From the NCBI GenBank assembly GCA_963732655.1, contig CAVTAI010000003.1, forward strand, positions 62,001 through 126,000: 64,000 nt of DNA. The letters are read 5' to 3'. Of this stretch, positions 35,493 through 44,584 are shown piece after piece. Origin of the DNA: CAVTWS01 sp963732655. GTDB taxonomy: Bacteria; Actinomycetota; Acidimicrobiia; Acidimicrobiales; SHLQ01. The notes beneath the pieces are model-generated. The model did not search any database. It was not told the DNA's origin and saw only the letters and a program-made list of their open reading frames with translations. Each line of letters starts with the position of its first letter. The first letter of the stretch is position 1. A program made the translations under genes and the position numbers.

Positions 35493-37144
35493 ACCAGGGA
35501 TCGATATCCGATTCGAGCCGACGAGAGGCCCGTGACGAGGGTGGCTACGTCGTCGCCATGTTCGCGTTGATCCTCGTCCCCCTGATGTTCGTGGTCGCGC
35601 TGCTGACCGACGCCGGTTCGTGGTACCTGCGCGGACGGCAACTCCAGGATGCGGTCGACGCTGCGGCGCTCGCCGGGGCCCCGTGGATGCCTGACCTCGC
35701 GGCGGCGACCTCGGCCGCCAACGCGACCTTGGCCCGCAATGGCATTGATCCGACCGACCCCGATCTCGACATCGATGCGTACGCGGCCGGTTCGAACTCC
35801 CGTTTCGGCGTGTCGGTGACCGACAACGACGTCGTCGCGACGTTCTCCCGGTTGTTCGTCGACGACGTGTCGATCGGGCGGGACAGCGTCGCGGAAGCGG
35901 CGCCGGAGCTGCCGCTCGGGAGTCCGCTCAACCATCTGGGTCTGGGAAGTCTCGATGTCGCGAGCGGCGTGGACGGGTTCTACGCCTCCATCAATGGATT
36001 CTGCGCACCGTCTGAACAGGGCGATCCGCACACCCGATTCGAGGGGAACTGGGTCGAGGCCAACCCCGGCCATGGCACCGGCGGATATCTGGGTGACGTG
36101 GTGTGTCCGAGCACGGCGGGGATCCCACCGGGGCCGGGGCCGAACGCCGGTCACCACAGCGGGAACACGTCGTGGCAGGACAACCAGGAGTTCATCAGCG
36201 CGTATCCGTACAGCTTCCGGATCATCGTGCCCGAAACCCACGGGGCCATCCAGGTGCTGTTGTTCGACGCCCCGTACTTCCCCGACGGCTCGGGCCTCGA
36301 GCAACGGGTCAACGACTCGTCCATCAACCCGTCGGTGACGACGACGTTCCGGTTGCGTGCCTCCGATGCCACACCGTTCGACACGAACGACAACCCGGTC
36401 TACACGGCGTGTTCGTCCGGCGACGCGGTGACGGACGGCCTCGCCACCTACGCCACCGCCGACAGCTCGGCGTTCGATTCGAGTGCGTTCGGCTCGAACC
36501 GGTTCTCGCTCTACTGCGTCATCGATGCCGGCGCTCCCGGAGGCGACTACTACCTCGATGTCGACACCCTCGACAGCGAGTTGGACAGCCCGGGAGCCAA
36601 CCACTTCGGTGTCCTCGCCCGGGACACCGCGATCGGCGACGGCTGTGACTCCAGGACGACCACCGCCTGCCCACAGGTGGCCGCACTCGGTGAGATGTCG
36701 ATCTACGTCCCGCCGCCGGACGATCCCTCGCCGGGCGTGATGCAGACGGCGCGGTTCTTCCTCGCCGAGATCGGTTCTGAGTACGAAGGTGAGACGCTGA
36801 AGATCAAGTTGTTCGATCCGGGTGAAGGTGCGCAGAGCCTGCGCATCCTCGATCCTGACGGGACGGCGGCGTCGATGACGTGGACGTCGACCCGGAACAA
36901 CAGCACGAGCACCGGGACCTCGATCGACGTGAGTGGACGTGGGGCCGCCAACCCTGGTCGAGCCAGCGGTAGCACCTACAACGACGAGACGATCACGATC
37001 GAGATCACCCTTCCGTCCGACTTCGATGCCGCGTACACGGCCACGAGCCGTTGGTGGACGGTCGAGTACACCGCAGACGAACCAACCGACCGCACCACCT
37101 GGTCGGCCGTCGTGCTCGGCGACCCCATCCGCCTCGTCGAGTAA
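35489..37144 (+). CDS. TadG-like pilus-associated/Flp assembly protein
   Basis: A 551-residue protein anchored by one N-terminal helix after DEGGYVVAMFALILVPLMFVVALLTDAGSWYLRGRQLQDAVDAAALAGA, the TadG/Flp signature including the conserved segment that resembles pilin-like domains. The long outer part is Asp/Ser/Thr-rich with few motifs and probably lies outside the membrane. Together with the two TadE-like genes it forms an operon, but no CpaF/TadA ATPase, TadBC or prepilin peptidase is in the window. Confidence 0.78.
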   Translation: MNQGSISDSSRREARDEGGYVVAMFALILVPLMFVVALLTDAGSWYLRGRQLQDAVDAAALAGAPWMPDLAAATSAANATLARNGIDPTDPDLDIDAYAAGSNSRFGVSVTDNDVVATFSRLFVDDVSIGRDSVAEAAPELPLGSPLNHLGLGSLDVASGVDGFYASINGFCAPSEQGDPHTRFEGNWVEANPGHGTGGYLGDVVCPSTAGIPPGPGPNAGHHSGNTSWQDNQEFISAYPYSFRIIVPETHGAIQVLLFDAPYFPDGSGLEQRVNDSSINPSVTTTFRLRASDATPFDTNDNPVYTACSSGDAVTDGLATYATADSSAFDSSAFGSNRFSLYCVIDAGAPGGDYYLDVDTLDSELDSPGANHFGVLARDTAIGDGCDSRTTTACPQVAALGEMSIYVPPPDDPSPGVMQTARFFLAEIGSEYEGETLKIKLFDPGEGAQSLRILDPDGTAASMTWTSTRNNSTSTGTSIDVSGRGAANPGRASGSTYNDETITIEITLPSDFDAAYTATSRWWTVEYTADEPTDRTTWSAVVLGDPIRLVE

Positions 37145-37174
37145 CACCTCCTCCCCAGCTCTCCCTCTCACCAT

Positions 37175-37240
37175 CGAACTGGGAGACCAACCTGTCGCGC
37201 CCACCACTTGAGAACGCCGACGGTCGTGTCTCCCAGTTCG
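37175..37240. repeat. Dispersed hairpin repeat (third copy)
   Basis: Perfect 13-bp inverted arms CGAACTGGGAGAC (37175-37187) and GTCTCCCAGTTCG (37228-37240) around 40 bp. The arm and adjoining ACCAACC-GTCGCGCCCAC block (reversed) match the elements at 26865-26978. It sits between the TadG-like gene and selD. Confidence 0.8.
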
Positions 37241-37324
37241 AGATGATCGGGGTGGGCGCTAGCGTGCCCGTCGTGCCGCGCCGAGCCGGAGCGTAGCGAC
37301 CCGACCGAGTCGAGGGAGGTGGAG

Positions 37325-38359
37325 ATGACCCGTCGTCTGACCCAGTTCAGTCACGGTGCCGGCTGAGCCTGCAAGCTGGCGCCTGATGCGCTGGCGCAGG
37401 TCGTGCGCCGTCTGCAACCAAGCTCCCCGCCGCCCGAGCTCCTCGTCGGTTCGGGCACCGGCGACGACGCCGCCGTATGGCGGCTCGACGAGTCGCGCGC
37501 GCTCGTCGTCACCGCCGACTTCATCACGCCGATCGTCGACGACGCCGCGGCTTGGGGTCGGATAGCCGCGGCCAACGCGGTGTCGGACATCTACGCCATG
37601 GGCGCCCGCCCGCTCCTGGCCCTCAACCTGGTGTGCTGGAACACCGAGGAGCTGAGCACCGATCTTCTCGGCGATGTGCTCGACGGTGGGCTCGAGGTGG
37701 CCGCTGAAGCTGGATTCTTCGTCGTGGGGGGCCACACGGTGGACGATCCCGAACCCAAGTACGGCATGGCGGTCATCGGCGAGGTCCACCCGGACCGGCT
37801 GCTCACCAACGCCGGACTTCGCTCCGGGGATGCCCTCGTCTTGACCAAACCACTGGGCATCGGGGTCATCGCCACGGCGATCAAACGTGGCGAGGCCGAC
37901 CGCGCGGTGGTCGACGCGGCGGTTTCATCGATGACACGCCTCAACGACGTGGCCAGCCGGATCGCGCTGGATTCGGGCGCGATGGGCGCTACCGACGTGA
38001 CCGGATTCGGCCTCCTCGGCCACCTCGGTCGGATGGCCCAGGAGTCGCTGGTCGACGTCGTGCTCGACTCCGGGTCGGTGCCGCTTCTCCCCGGAGCGTG
38101 GGCGTTCGCCGAGGCGGGCATCATCCCCGGGGGAACGGCGCGCAACCTGGCGGCGGTCGAGTGGCAGCTCGATCGTGGAGTGGTCGATGAGCTCACGGTC
38201 ACGCTGCTGGCCGACGCTCAGACGTCCGGCGGACTCGTCTTCGGCGTCGACCCGGGGCATGCCGCCGCGGTCGTCGACCAGCTCCGGTCGACCGGCCACA
38301 CCGCCGCCGTCATCGGCCGCGTGGATGGTGCCGGCGTCGGCCGGATCGCCCTCCGCTGA
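37325..38359 (+). CDS. selD: Selenide, water dikinase (SelD), predicted selenoprotein with in-frame TGA (Sec14)
   Basis: Makes monoselenophosphate from selenide and ATP. Full-length frame: ATG 37325 (with AGGGAGGTGG just upstream) encodes MTRRLTQFSHGAG, then TGA at 37364-37366, then ACKLAPDALAQVV in the same frame through to the stop at 38359; 344 residues if TGA is read as selenocysteine. The TGA aligns with catalytic Cys17 of E. coli SelD (HGAGCGCK), and the essential Lys is retained at residue 17. ATP/Mg motifs GDDAAV, NAVSDIYAMGA, GGHT and TDVTGFGLLGHL are intact. An ordinary gene call would begin at GTG 37403 and lose the catalytic segment. Confidence 0.92.
37364..37400 (+). promoter_or_regulatory. 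In-frame UGA with a following hairpin (candidate bacterial SECIS)
   Basis: Directly after the TGA, CCTGC (37368-37372) can pair with GCAGG (37396-37400), with inner AGC/GCT pairs (37374-37376, 37390-37392) closing a 13-nt GC-rich loop. Bacterial SECIS hairpins lie immediately 3' of the Sec codon inside the coding region, as here. Folding has not been computed. Confidence 0.45.
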
Positions 38360-38373
38360 TCCCGGGCCGCTCG

Positions 38374-40065
38374 TCAGCCGACCGCGGTGGCCCCGGGCGT
38401 TCCGGCCGAGACCTGCCACGCGGCGATCGTCTCGACGGCGGAGTCGGGGTCGGTGATATCGACGACGGCCCGGAACTGCGTGTTCCACGATTGCGGAGTC
38501 ACCTCGCACAAGCAGTAGCCATTCCGGCCGCTGAAGAACTTCACGTGCGGGTTTGCGGCCAGGGCGGCCGTGGCCAGCTCCACGGCACCGTCGAAGAACT
38601 GGGACGAGATGGCGGAGCCCATGAACTCCGTGCCGACCACGGGGCCTGACGTATCGAAGGGATCGAGCCGGAGATCGCCGACGGCCGCGGAGTGAAAGTC
38701 ACCGGTGAGCACGATCAGGTTGTCGGCCCCTCCGTCAGCACTGAGGGCTTCGAGGAGTCGGCGGCGAGCCGTGGCGTAGCCGTCCCACGTGTCGACGACG
38801 ACGAAGGGTGGGGTCTGGCCAGGCACGACCGACGCTCCGAACATGAAGACCTGCTGGGCGAGCACGTCCCAGGTAGCGGCGGAATCCGTCACTGCGCCGA
38901 CGAGCCAGGACTCCTGGTCGGTCCCGAGCATCTCCCGCTCGGCGTCGAGGACATCTTGGGGGAGCTGCTGGACCGCGCTGCCCACGGCTTCGATGCCGAG
39001 CTCGAGGCCACCGGACGCCTGGTCGTCGCGGTACTGGCGGGTGTCGAGCACGTGGAAGGCGACGAGATCCCCGTGACCGACGGTCCGGTAGATCGCGTAG
39101 TCCGGGCCGTCAGGTGGGTCGAGGCGGACGGGCATGTGTTCGTACCAGGCCTGGTAGGCGGCGGCGCGGCGTTCGAGGAACTCGTCCTCCGGAGCGCCAT
39201 CCTCGGCAACGGCACTGGCGTAATCGTTGTCGACCTCGTGGTCGTCCCAGGTGCCGATCCACGGCGCGGCGAGATGGGCGGCCTGCAGGTTGGGGTCGCT
39301 CTTGTACAGGGCGTACCGGTTGCGGTAGTCGTCGAGCGTGATGGTCTCGCCCGCGCCGTCGAGCCCCCGCCCGAGCCCGCTGTCGTACCCGCCGTCGGCG
39401 TACTCGTAGATGTAGTCACCGAGGAACACGATGGCGTCGAGCGCATCGATGGCCGCGATGTCGCGCCACGCCGCGTACTGGCCGCCTTGCCAGTTCTGGC
39501 ACGACGAGAACGCGAACCGGAACGACTCGGGGACCTCGCCAGACGCGGCGAAGGTTCGGGTCCGCCCGATCGGGCTGGTGAACCCGGCGGTCGAGAATCG
39601 GTAGAAGTAGGTGCCATCGGACGCGAGGCCCGTAGCGTCGACGTGGACCGAGTAGCCGAGGGCCGCGACCGCGGGCGCGGTGCCCGAGGCGACGATGTCC
39701 GCGAAGGTGTCGTCGGTCGCCACCTCCCACGTCACGGCGATCTCGTCGGCGGGCAGCGCGATGTCGTCGGCGGGCGAGTAGGCGAGGCGCGTCCACAAGA
39801 TGACGGATTCGGCGGTCGGGTCGCCCGACGCCACACCGAGGTTGAACGGATCGCCGGGCAGTTCGAGGGGAGCTTGGGTTGTCGTGGTCGCCGGGGGCGC
39901 GCCGGTCGTGGTGGAGGCGGACCCGTCTCCGCCGGAGGTGGTCGTGGTGGCGCCGGTCGATGCGGGGGCGTCGTCGTCGCCTCCGCAGGCGGCGGCCAGC
40001 GCGGCCGCCACGGTGGCGGCCAGGAACTGACGCCGGTTCAACGGCAGGGGTCGGCGGTCATCCAT
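38374..40065 (-). CDS. phoD: PhoD-like alkaline phosphatase, Tat-exported lipoprotein
   Basis: A 563-residue metallophosphatase/phosphodiesterase. The N-terminus carries a Tat signal (RR at 11-12, RRQFLAA) and a lipobox LAAAC with Cys27, followed by a Thr/Ser/Pro/Gly-rich linker, so it is expected outside the membrane as a lipoprotein. PhoD features: N-terminal Fn3-like PhoD_N domain, metal motifs FLGDYIYEY, WDDHEVDNDYA, HVLDTRQYR and LTGDFHSA. Start ATG 40065 with AGGAG upstream. Releases phosphate from diesters/monoesters; no pho box identified. Confidence 0.93.
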   Translation of the reverse strand: MDDRRPLPLNRRQFLAATVAAALAAACGGDDDAPASTGATTTTSGGDGSASTTTGAPPATTTTQAPLELPGDPFNLGVASGDPTAESVILWTRLAYSPADDIALPADEIAVTWEVATDDTFADIVASGTAPAVAALGYSVHVDATGLASDGTYFYRFSTAGFTSPIGRTRTFAASGEVPESFRFAFSSCQNWQGGQYAAWRDIAAIDALDAIVFLGDYIYEYADGGYDSGLGRGLDGAGETITLDDYRNRYALYKSDPNLQAAHLAAPWIGTWDDHEVDNDYASAVAEDGAPEDEFLERRAAAYQAWYEHMPVRLDPPDGPDYAIYRTVGHGDLVAFHVLDTRQYRDDQASGGLELGIEAVGSAVQQLPQDVLDAEREMLGTDQESWLVGAVTDSAATWDVLAQQVFMFGASVVPGQTPPFVVVDTWDGYATARRRLLEALSADGGADNLIVLTGDFHSAAVGDLRLDPFDTSGPVVGTEFMGSAISSQFFDGAVELATAALAANPHVKFFSGRNGYCLCEVTPQSWNTQFRAVVDITDPDSAVETIAAWQVSAGTPGATAVG

Positions 40066-40140
40066 CGGCTGGGTTCTCCTCGTGCAGAGCGCCCTGACTG
40101 TAGCCCTATCCGCGACTCCTGGCCGTCCCACGAGGCGTCG

Positions 40141-40156
40141 CGAGAGTGAACTCTCG
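40141..40156. promoter_or_regulatory. Palindrome in the phoD/amidohydrolase divergent promoter
   Basis: CGAGAGT-GA-ACTCTCG, a perfect 7-bp-arm inverted repeat, 75 bp upstream of phoD and about 100 bp upstream of the amidohydrolase. It may bind a regulator of either gene; it does not match the PhoP box. Confidence 0.35.
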
Positions 40157-40253
40157 CTCGCTCGATCCGGCCGAGGAACACGTCCCGGAACTATTGGACT
40201 TTCGTCCCTTGACCGCGTGAGAATGTGGTTTCCGCCCGTCCTGGAGGTGCCCC

Positions 40254-41462
40254 ATGGTGTCCCGATCGCTCGACTTCCCGATCTTCGACGCTGACAACCA
40301 CATGTACGAGACCGTCGACTCGTTCACGCGGTACCTTCCGAAGGAGTTCGAAGGTGTCGTCAAGTACGTCGAGGTCGGCGGTCGGACCAAGATCGCCATC
40401 AACAACAAGATCAGCGAGTACATCCCCAACCCCACCTTCAACGTGGTGGCGCCCCCGGGTGCTCAGGAGATCGAGTTCAAGCTGAAGAACCCGTCGTCTC
40501 GCTCCAAGGCCGACACCGTGCAGCTCGAGCCGCCGCCGCGGTACATTCGCTCGCTTCCCGGCTTCTTCTCGCCCGAGCCCCGCATCGCCCTCATGGACGA
40601 GATGGGCGTCGACCGCTCGCTCATGTGGCCCACCCTCGCGTCGCTGCTCGAGGAACGGTTGACCGACGACCCCCGGGCCACCCACGCCGTCGTGCACTCA
40701 CTGAACCAGTGGATGCACGAGGAGTGGACCTTCAACTACCAGGACCGCATCTTCCCGACCCCCATCATCACGCTGCCCATCGTCGACAAGGCGATCGAGG
40801 AGCTGGAATGGGTCGTCGAGCGGGGGGCCCGCATCATCCTCATCCGGCCGGCGCCCGTCCCCGGGTTCGAGGGGTTGCGATCGTTCGCCCTGCCCGAGTT
40901 CGACCCCTTCTGGAAGAAGGTCGAGGAGGCCGACATCCTCGTGGGGCTCCATGCATCCGACAGCGGCTACCAGCGGCACCTGAACGAGTGGGAAGGACAG
41001 CACGGCGAGTTTCTGCCCTTCAAGGGCCCGAGTGCGTTCAACGCCATCGTGCACACCTACTCACGCGAGATCTACGACACGGTGGCGTCGATCATCGGCC
41101 ACGGCCTCGCCCACCGCTTCCCGAAGTTGCGCTTCGCGCCAGTGGAGAACGGCAGTGCCTGGGTCCGCCCCATGGTCAATTCGCTGCGGAACCTGTACGA
41201 ACGCACGCCGAGCCTGTTCCCGGAGGACCCTATGGTCACCTTCCAACGGAACATCTTCGTGCACCCCTTCCACGAGGAGGACACCCAGGAGCTGATCGAC
41301 CTGGTCGGGGAGGACAACGTCATCTTCGGGTCGGACTACCCGCATCCCGAGGGTATGGCCGACCCCATCACCTTCGTCGACGAGCTCGACTCGCTCACCC
41401 CCGAGGCGCAGGCCAAGGTCATGGGCGGCAACCTCGGCCGCCTCATGAAGGTCGCCGCCTAG
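40254..41462 (+). CDS. Amidohydrolase family (PF04909-type) protein
   Basis: A 402-residue TIM-barrel metal-dependent hydrolase/decarboxylase. Metal-site signatures: FDADNHMYE near residue 12 (DxxxH), GLHASDSG mid-barrel His, and FGSDYPHPEG at the end (Asp of the barrel). Close in type to the actinobacterial amidohydrolase-2 proteins found in aromatic-acid and steroid catabolism. GGAGG (40242-40246) precedes the ATG. Confidence 0.87.
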   Translation: MVSRSLDFPIFDADNHMYETVDSFTRYLPKEFEGVVKYVEVGGRTKIAINNKISEYIPNPTFNVVAPPGAQEIEFKLKNPSSRSKADTVQLEPPPRYIRSLPGFFSPEPRIALMDEMGVDRSLMWPTLASLLEERLTDDPRATHAVVHSLNQWMHEEWTFNYQDRIFPTPIITLPIVDKAIEELEWVVERGARIILIRPAPVPGFEGLRSFALPEFDPFWKKVEEADILVGLHASDSGYQRHLNEWEGQHGEFLPFKGPSAFNAIVHTYSREIYDTVASIIGHGLAHRFPKLRFAPVENGSAWVRPMVNSLRNLYERTPSLFPEDPMVTFQRNIFVHPFHEEDTQELIDLVGEDNVIFGSDYPHPEGMADPITFVDELDSLTPEAQAKVMGGNLGRLMKVAA

Positions 41463-41500
41463 GCGCAGATACGGAGCTCCAACGCTCGTCGGTCGGTCGG

Positions 41501-44059
41501 TCAGAGCCGGCGGATCTCGACGAGCGCCATCACGGCTTCACCCTCGTCGCGGGACGCCGCGATGTCGACGCGCCCGACCAGCTGCCATTCGTGGTACTCG
41601 GCGGGGTCCGCGAGCGTCTGCACGACGGTCCAGTGATCACTGGCCCGTTCGACGACGTGAAGGGCCGGGCCGCGTGCCACCGAATCGGTCAGGACCGAGG
41701 CGTGGTCGTCGAAGTAGGGCTCGAACGCCGCGCTCAACGCCTCGGCGGCCCAGGGGCGTTGGCCCGGCCCCGCGGCGAGGCCGGCCAGGGCCTCGTAGTC
41801 GCGCCGGGCGAGGAGCTGGACCCAACGGAACGCCTCGTTGCGCACCATGACCCGAAACGCCCGGGTCGACGTGACGTCGCGCCGCTCAGGCGGCGGAGCG
41901 GGACCTGAACCCAGATCGGGATCGGGGTTCCGGAGCCGTTCCCACTCGTCGATCAGGCTCGAATCGGTCTGGCGCACGACCTCGCCGAGCCAGTCGGTGA
42001 GCTCGAGCACGGTGTCGGTCTTGTACCCCTCGGGCACGTTCTGGACCAGGCCCTTGTAGGCATCGGTCAGGGTCCGCAGGAGCAGCCCCTCGGAACGTTT
42101 GAGGCCGTAGTGGTTGACGTACTCGCGGAAGGTCATCCCGCGCTCGTACAGCTCGCGGGCTACGGCCTTGGGTTTGACGTTGTCACTCTCGACCCACGGG
42201 TGAGTGGCCCGGAACGTCCCGAACAGTCCGTAGATCTCCTCGCCCAGCGGTTTCGGATATTCGACCTTGGCCAACTCCTCCATGCGCTCCTCGTACAACA
42301 CGCCGTCGGACTTCATGCGGCTCATCAGCTCGTCCTTGGCTTTGTCGAGCTGGGCCATCAGGATGACCGCCGGGTTCTCGATCACGGATTCGACGATGGA
42401 CAAGACGTCGAGCGCGTACGAATCGGACTCGTTGTCGAGCATGTCGAGGGCGTCGAGGACGAACAACGAGAGCGGTTGATTGAGCTTGAACTCGTCCTGG
42501 AGGTCGACCGTGACCCGGACGGTTCGGCCCTGCTCGTCCGGTTCGGCGAGGCGTTCCACGACGCCCGCATCCACGAGGGACCGGTAGATGCCGATCGCCC
42601 GGCGGATGTGTTGACGCTGCCGCTTGCGAGGTTCGTGGTTGTCGAGCAGCAGCCGGCGGACGGAACCGCAGCCACCGGGGTCGCCAGGATCTCCGGGATG
42701 GCCCGGGGTCGGAGGCCGGTCGAGCAGGTTCATCACCATCTGGTGCGAGACCCGGAAGCTCGAGGTCAGCGGTTCGGGCTCACCGTCCATGAGCTTGGTG
42801 AAGGTGTCCTCACTCCAGTGGGCGTATCCCTTGTCCGGCGGCTTGCGTTTGACCAGCTTCTTGCGTTTCGCCGGGTCCGTGACCGCCGCCAGTTCCAGGC
42901 GACGGTTTTCCACCACGTGAGGCGGGGCCTGGACCCAGACGAATCCGCGGTCGTCGAAGCCCTTCCGCCCGGCGCGGCCGGCGATCTGCTGGAACTCGCG
43001 GACGCTGAGCACTCGTGTGGTGGAGCCGTCGTACTTGCACAGCTGGGTGAACAGCACGGTGCGAATGGGGACGTTGACGCCGACCCCCAACGTGTCGGTG
43101 CCGCAGATGACCTTGAGCAGGCCCTCCTGGGCCAGCTTCTCGACGAGGAGCCGGTACTTCGGGAGGAGGCCGGCGTGATGGATGCCGATGCCGTGCCCGA
43201 TCCACCGCCGGAGGTCTTTGCCGACCGGCGAGTCGAAGCGGAACCCGCCGACCGCCTCTTTGATCCGGTCCTTCCCCTCGCGATCGAGGACGTTCACGCT
43301 CATCAGGTTCTGGGCCGCTTCCGCCGCCGCCCGTTGGGTGAAGTGGACCAGGTAGACGGGCGCCCGATCGAGATCGAGCGCCTCCTGGAGCGAATCGTGG
43401 AGGAGGGTGCCCCGGTACGCGAAATCGAGTGGCACCGGACGATCCCGGCCCTTGACCAGCGCCGTGGGCCGACCGGTCCGGGCGGTCAGCTCCCGCTCGA
43501 AGAAGTGGGTTGGCCCCAGTGTCGCTGACAGAACCAGGAAGGCGGCGTGGGGGAGGGTGAGCAGCGGGACCTGCCACGCCACCCCCCGCTGAGGATCGGC
43601 GTAGTAATGGAACTCGTCGATCACGATCTGCGTGAACGGCGTGCGTCGACCCAGCCGGAGCGCCTGGTTGGAGAGGATCTCGGCGGTGCAACAGATGACC
43701 GGCGCGGTCGGGTTTACCGCGGCGTCGCCGGTGACCATGCCCACGTTGTCCGAGCCCAGCTCCCGGCACAGCTCGAAGAACTTCTCGCTCACCAGCGCCT
43801 TGATGGGAGCCGTGTAGACGCTACGGCCGCCTCGGGCCACGGCGGCGACGTGCGCGGCCAAGGCCACCAGCGACTTGCCCGACCCGGTCGGCGTGTTGAG
43901 GATGACGTTGTTGCCCGAGAACACCTCGAGCACCGCCTCCTCCTGAGCCGGGTACAGCGTGAGGCCCCGATCGTCGGCCCAATCGACGAACGTGTCGAGA
44001 AGTTCGCCGTCCGTCGGGTTTGCGGGTACCCGCTCCAGCAACGACGGGACCAGGCTCAT
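41501..44059 (-). CDS. DUF3516 family DEAD/DEAH-box RNA helicase
   Basis: An 852-residue superfamily 2 helicase. Motifs in order: Q-like YPAQEEAV, I TPTGSGKS, II DEFHYY (variant DEFH), III SATLG, and C-terminal IV-VI including VICGTDTLGVGVNVPIRTV and QIAGRAGRKG. The C-terminal half (from about residue 400) matches DUF3516, confined to actinobacteria and similar to SKI2/Mtr4-type helicases. The N-terminus starts at ATG 44059. A role in RNA or ribosome quality control is inferred from the fold. Confidence 0.9.
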   Translation of the reverse strand: MSLVPSLLERVPANPTDGELLDTFVDWADDRGLTLYPAQEEAVLEVFSGNNVILNTPTGSGKSLVALAAHVAAVARGGRSVYTAPIKALVSEKFFELCRELGSDNVGMVTGDAAVNPTAPVICCTAEILSNQALRLGRRTPFTQIVIDEFHYYADPQRGVAWQVPLLTLPHAAFLVLSATLGPTHFFERELTARTGRPTALVKGRDRPVPLDFAYRGTLLHDSLQEALDLDRAPVYLVHFTQRAAAEAAQNLMSVNVLDREGKDRIKEAVGGFRFDSPVGKDLRRWIGHGIGIHHAGLLPKYRLLVEKLAQEGLLKVICGTDTLGVGVNVPIRTVLFTQLCKYDGSTTRVLSVREFQQIAGRAGRKGFDDRGFVWVQAPPHVVENRRLELAAVTDPAKRKKLVKRKPPDKGYAHWSEDTFTKLMDGEPEPLTSSFRVSHQMVMNLLDRPPTPGHPGDPGDPGGCGSVRRLLLDNHEPRKRQRQHIRRAIGIYRSLVDAGVVERLAEPDEQGRTVRVTVDLQDEFKLNQPLSLFVLDALDMLDNESDSYALDVLSIVESVIENPAVILMAQLDKAKDELMSRMKSDGVLYEERMEELAKVEYPKPLGEEIYGLFGTFRATHPWVESDNVKPKAVARELYERGMTFREYVNHYGLKRSEGLLLRTLTDAYKGLVQNVPEGYKTDTVLELTDWLGEVVRQTDSSLIDEWERLRNPDPDLGSGPAPPPERRDVTSTRAFRVMVRNEAFRWVQLLARRDYEALAGLAAGPGQRPWAAEALSAAFEPYFDDHASVLTDSVARGPALHVVERASDHWTVVQTLADPAEYHEWQLVGRVDIAASRDEGEAVMALVEIRRL

Positions 44060-44099
44060 CGTCCGAGCCTACGGCCCGTCGCCGGCCGCCCATTGGGAT

Positions 44100-44423
44100 T
44101 CACCATCGGCGGCGGCGGGCGGGGGCCGGTGTAGTGATAATGAGGGCGGATCGCCCTTCGATGTCGACGCGGCGGCCCCACACCCATCCCTCCAGGCTGT
44201 CGACGCGCCCGTTGTCGGGAAGGCGATGAAAGTCGGGCTCGTCGATCTGGACGTAAAGGCTGGGGCCTGCACCATCGTCGACGAGAAGGATCACGTGTGG
44301 CGACGCCGGGACTCCGGCGTACCAGCGGCGGGCGATCTCCGCCTTCGACAGCGATCCGGGCCAGACGGACCTCGAGCGGATCTTGCTGAAGTGGTAGCCC
44401 ACGAGCCGAGCGTAGTGAGCCAT
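44100..44423 (-). CDS. Hypothetical protein, 107 residues
   Basis: A small protein from ATG 44423, preceded by GGGGGA, to a stop at 44100, 40 bp before the DUF3516 helicase start on the same strand. Composition is coding-like: MAHYARLVGYHFSKIRSRSVW, EIARRWYAGVPASPHVILLVDDG, SLYVQIDEPDFHRLP, then an Arg-rich C-terminus. No family recognised. It may be the first gene of a helicase operon. Confidence 0.5.
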   Translation of the reverse strand: MAHYARLVGYHFSKIRSRSVWPGSLSKAEIARRWYAGVPASPHVILLVDDGAGPSLYVQIDEPDFHRLPDNGRVDSLEGWVWGRRVDIEGRSALIITTPAPARRRRW

Positions 44424-44491
44424 CAGGGTCCCCCAACCAGCCATGGTTGTCGGGCTCGTCGAGCCGTACACGGCCCACCAGATCTCCCGTG

Positions 44492-44532
44492 CGTGTGCGC
44501 TCCGTGTCGCAGGGAGACACGTAGCGCACACG
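44492..44532. promoter_or_regulatory. 41-bp near-perfect inverted repeat in divergent gap
   Basis: Arms 44492-44508 (CGTGTGCGCT-C-CGTGTC) and 44516-44532 (GACACG-T-AGCGCACACG) pair over 17 positions with one mismatch around a 7-nt loop. It lies between two divergent genes (44423 minus and 44585 plus), so it is in a promoter region, not a classic terminator location. It could be a regulator site or a small structured RNA. Confidence 0.5.
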
Positions 44533-44584
44533 AACTCGGCGTTTGGCTGATCGTGGGGGGCAGGACCGGCCAGACTGGGTGGCG

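Noticed and set aside
37259..37324. Possible tRNA-Sec gene just upstream of selD
   Set aside because: No cloverleaf with TPsiC and anticodon TCA could be found; only the ribosome site is meaningful.
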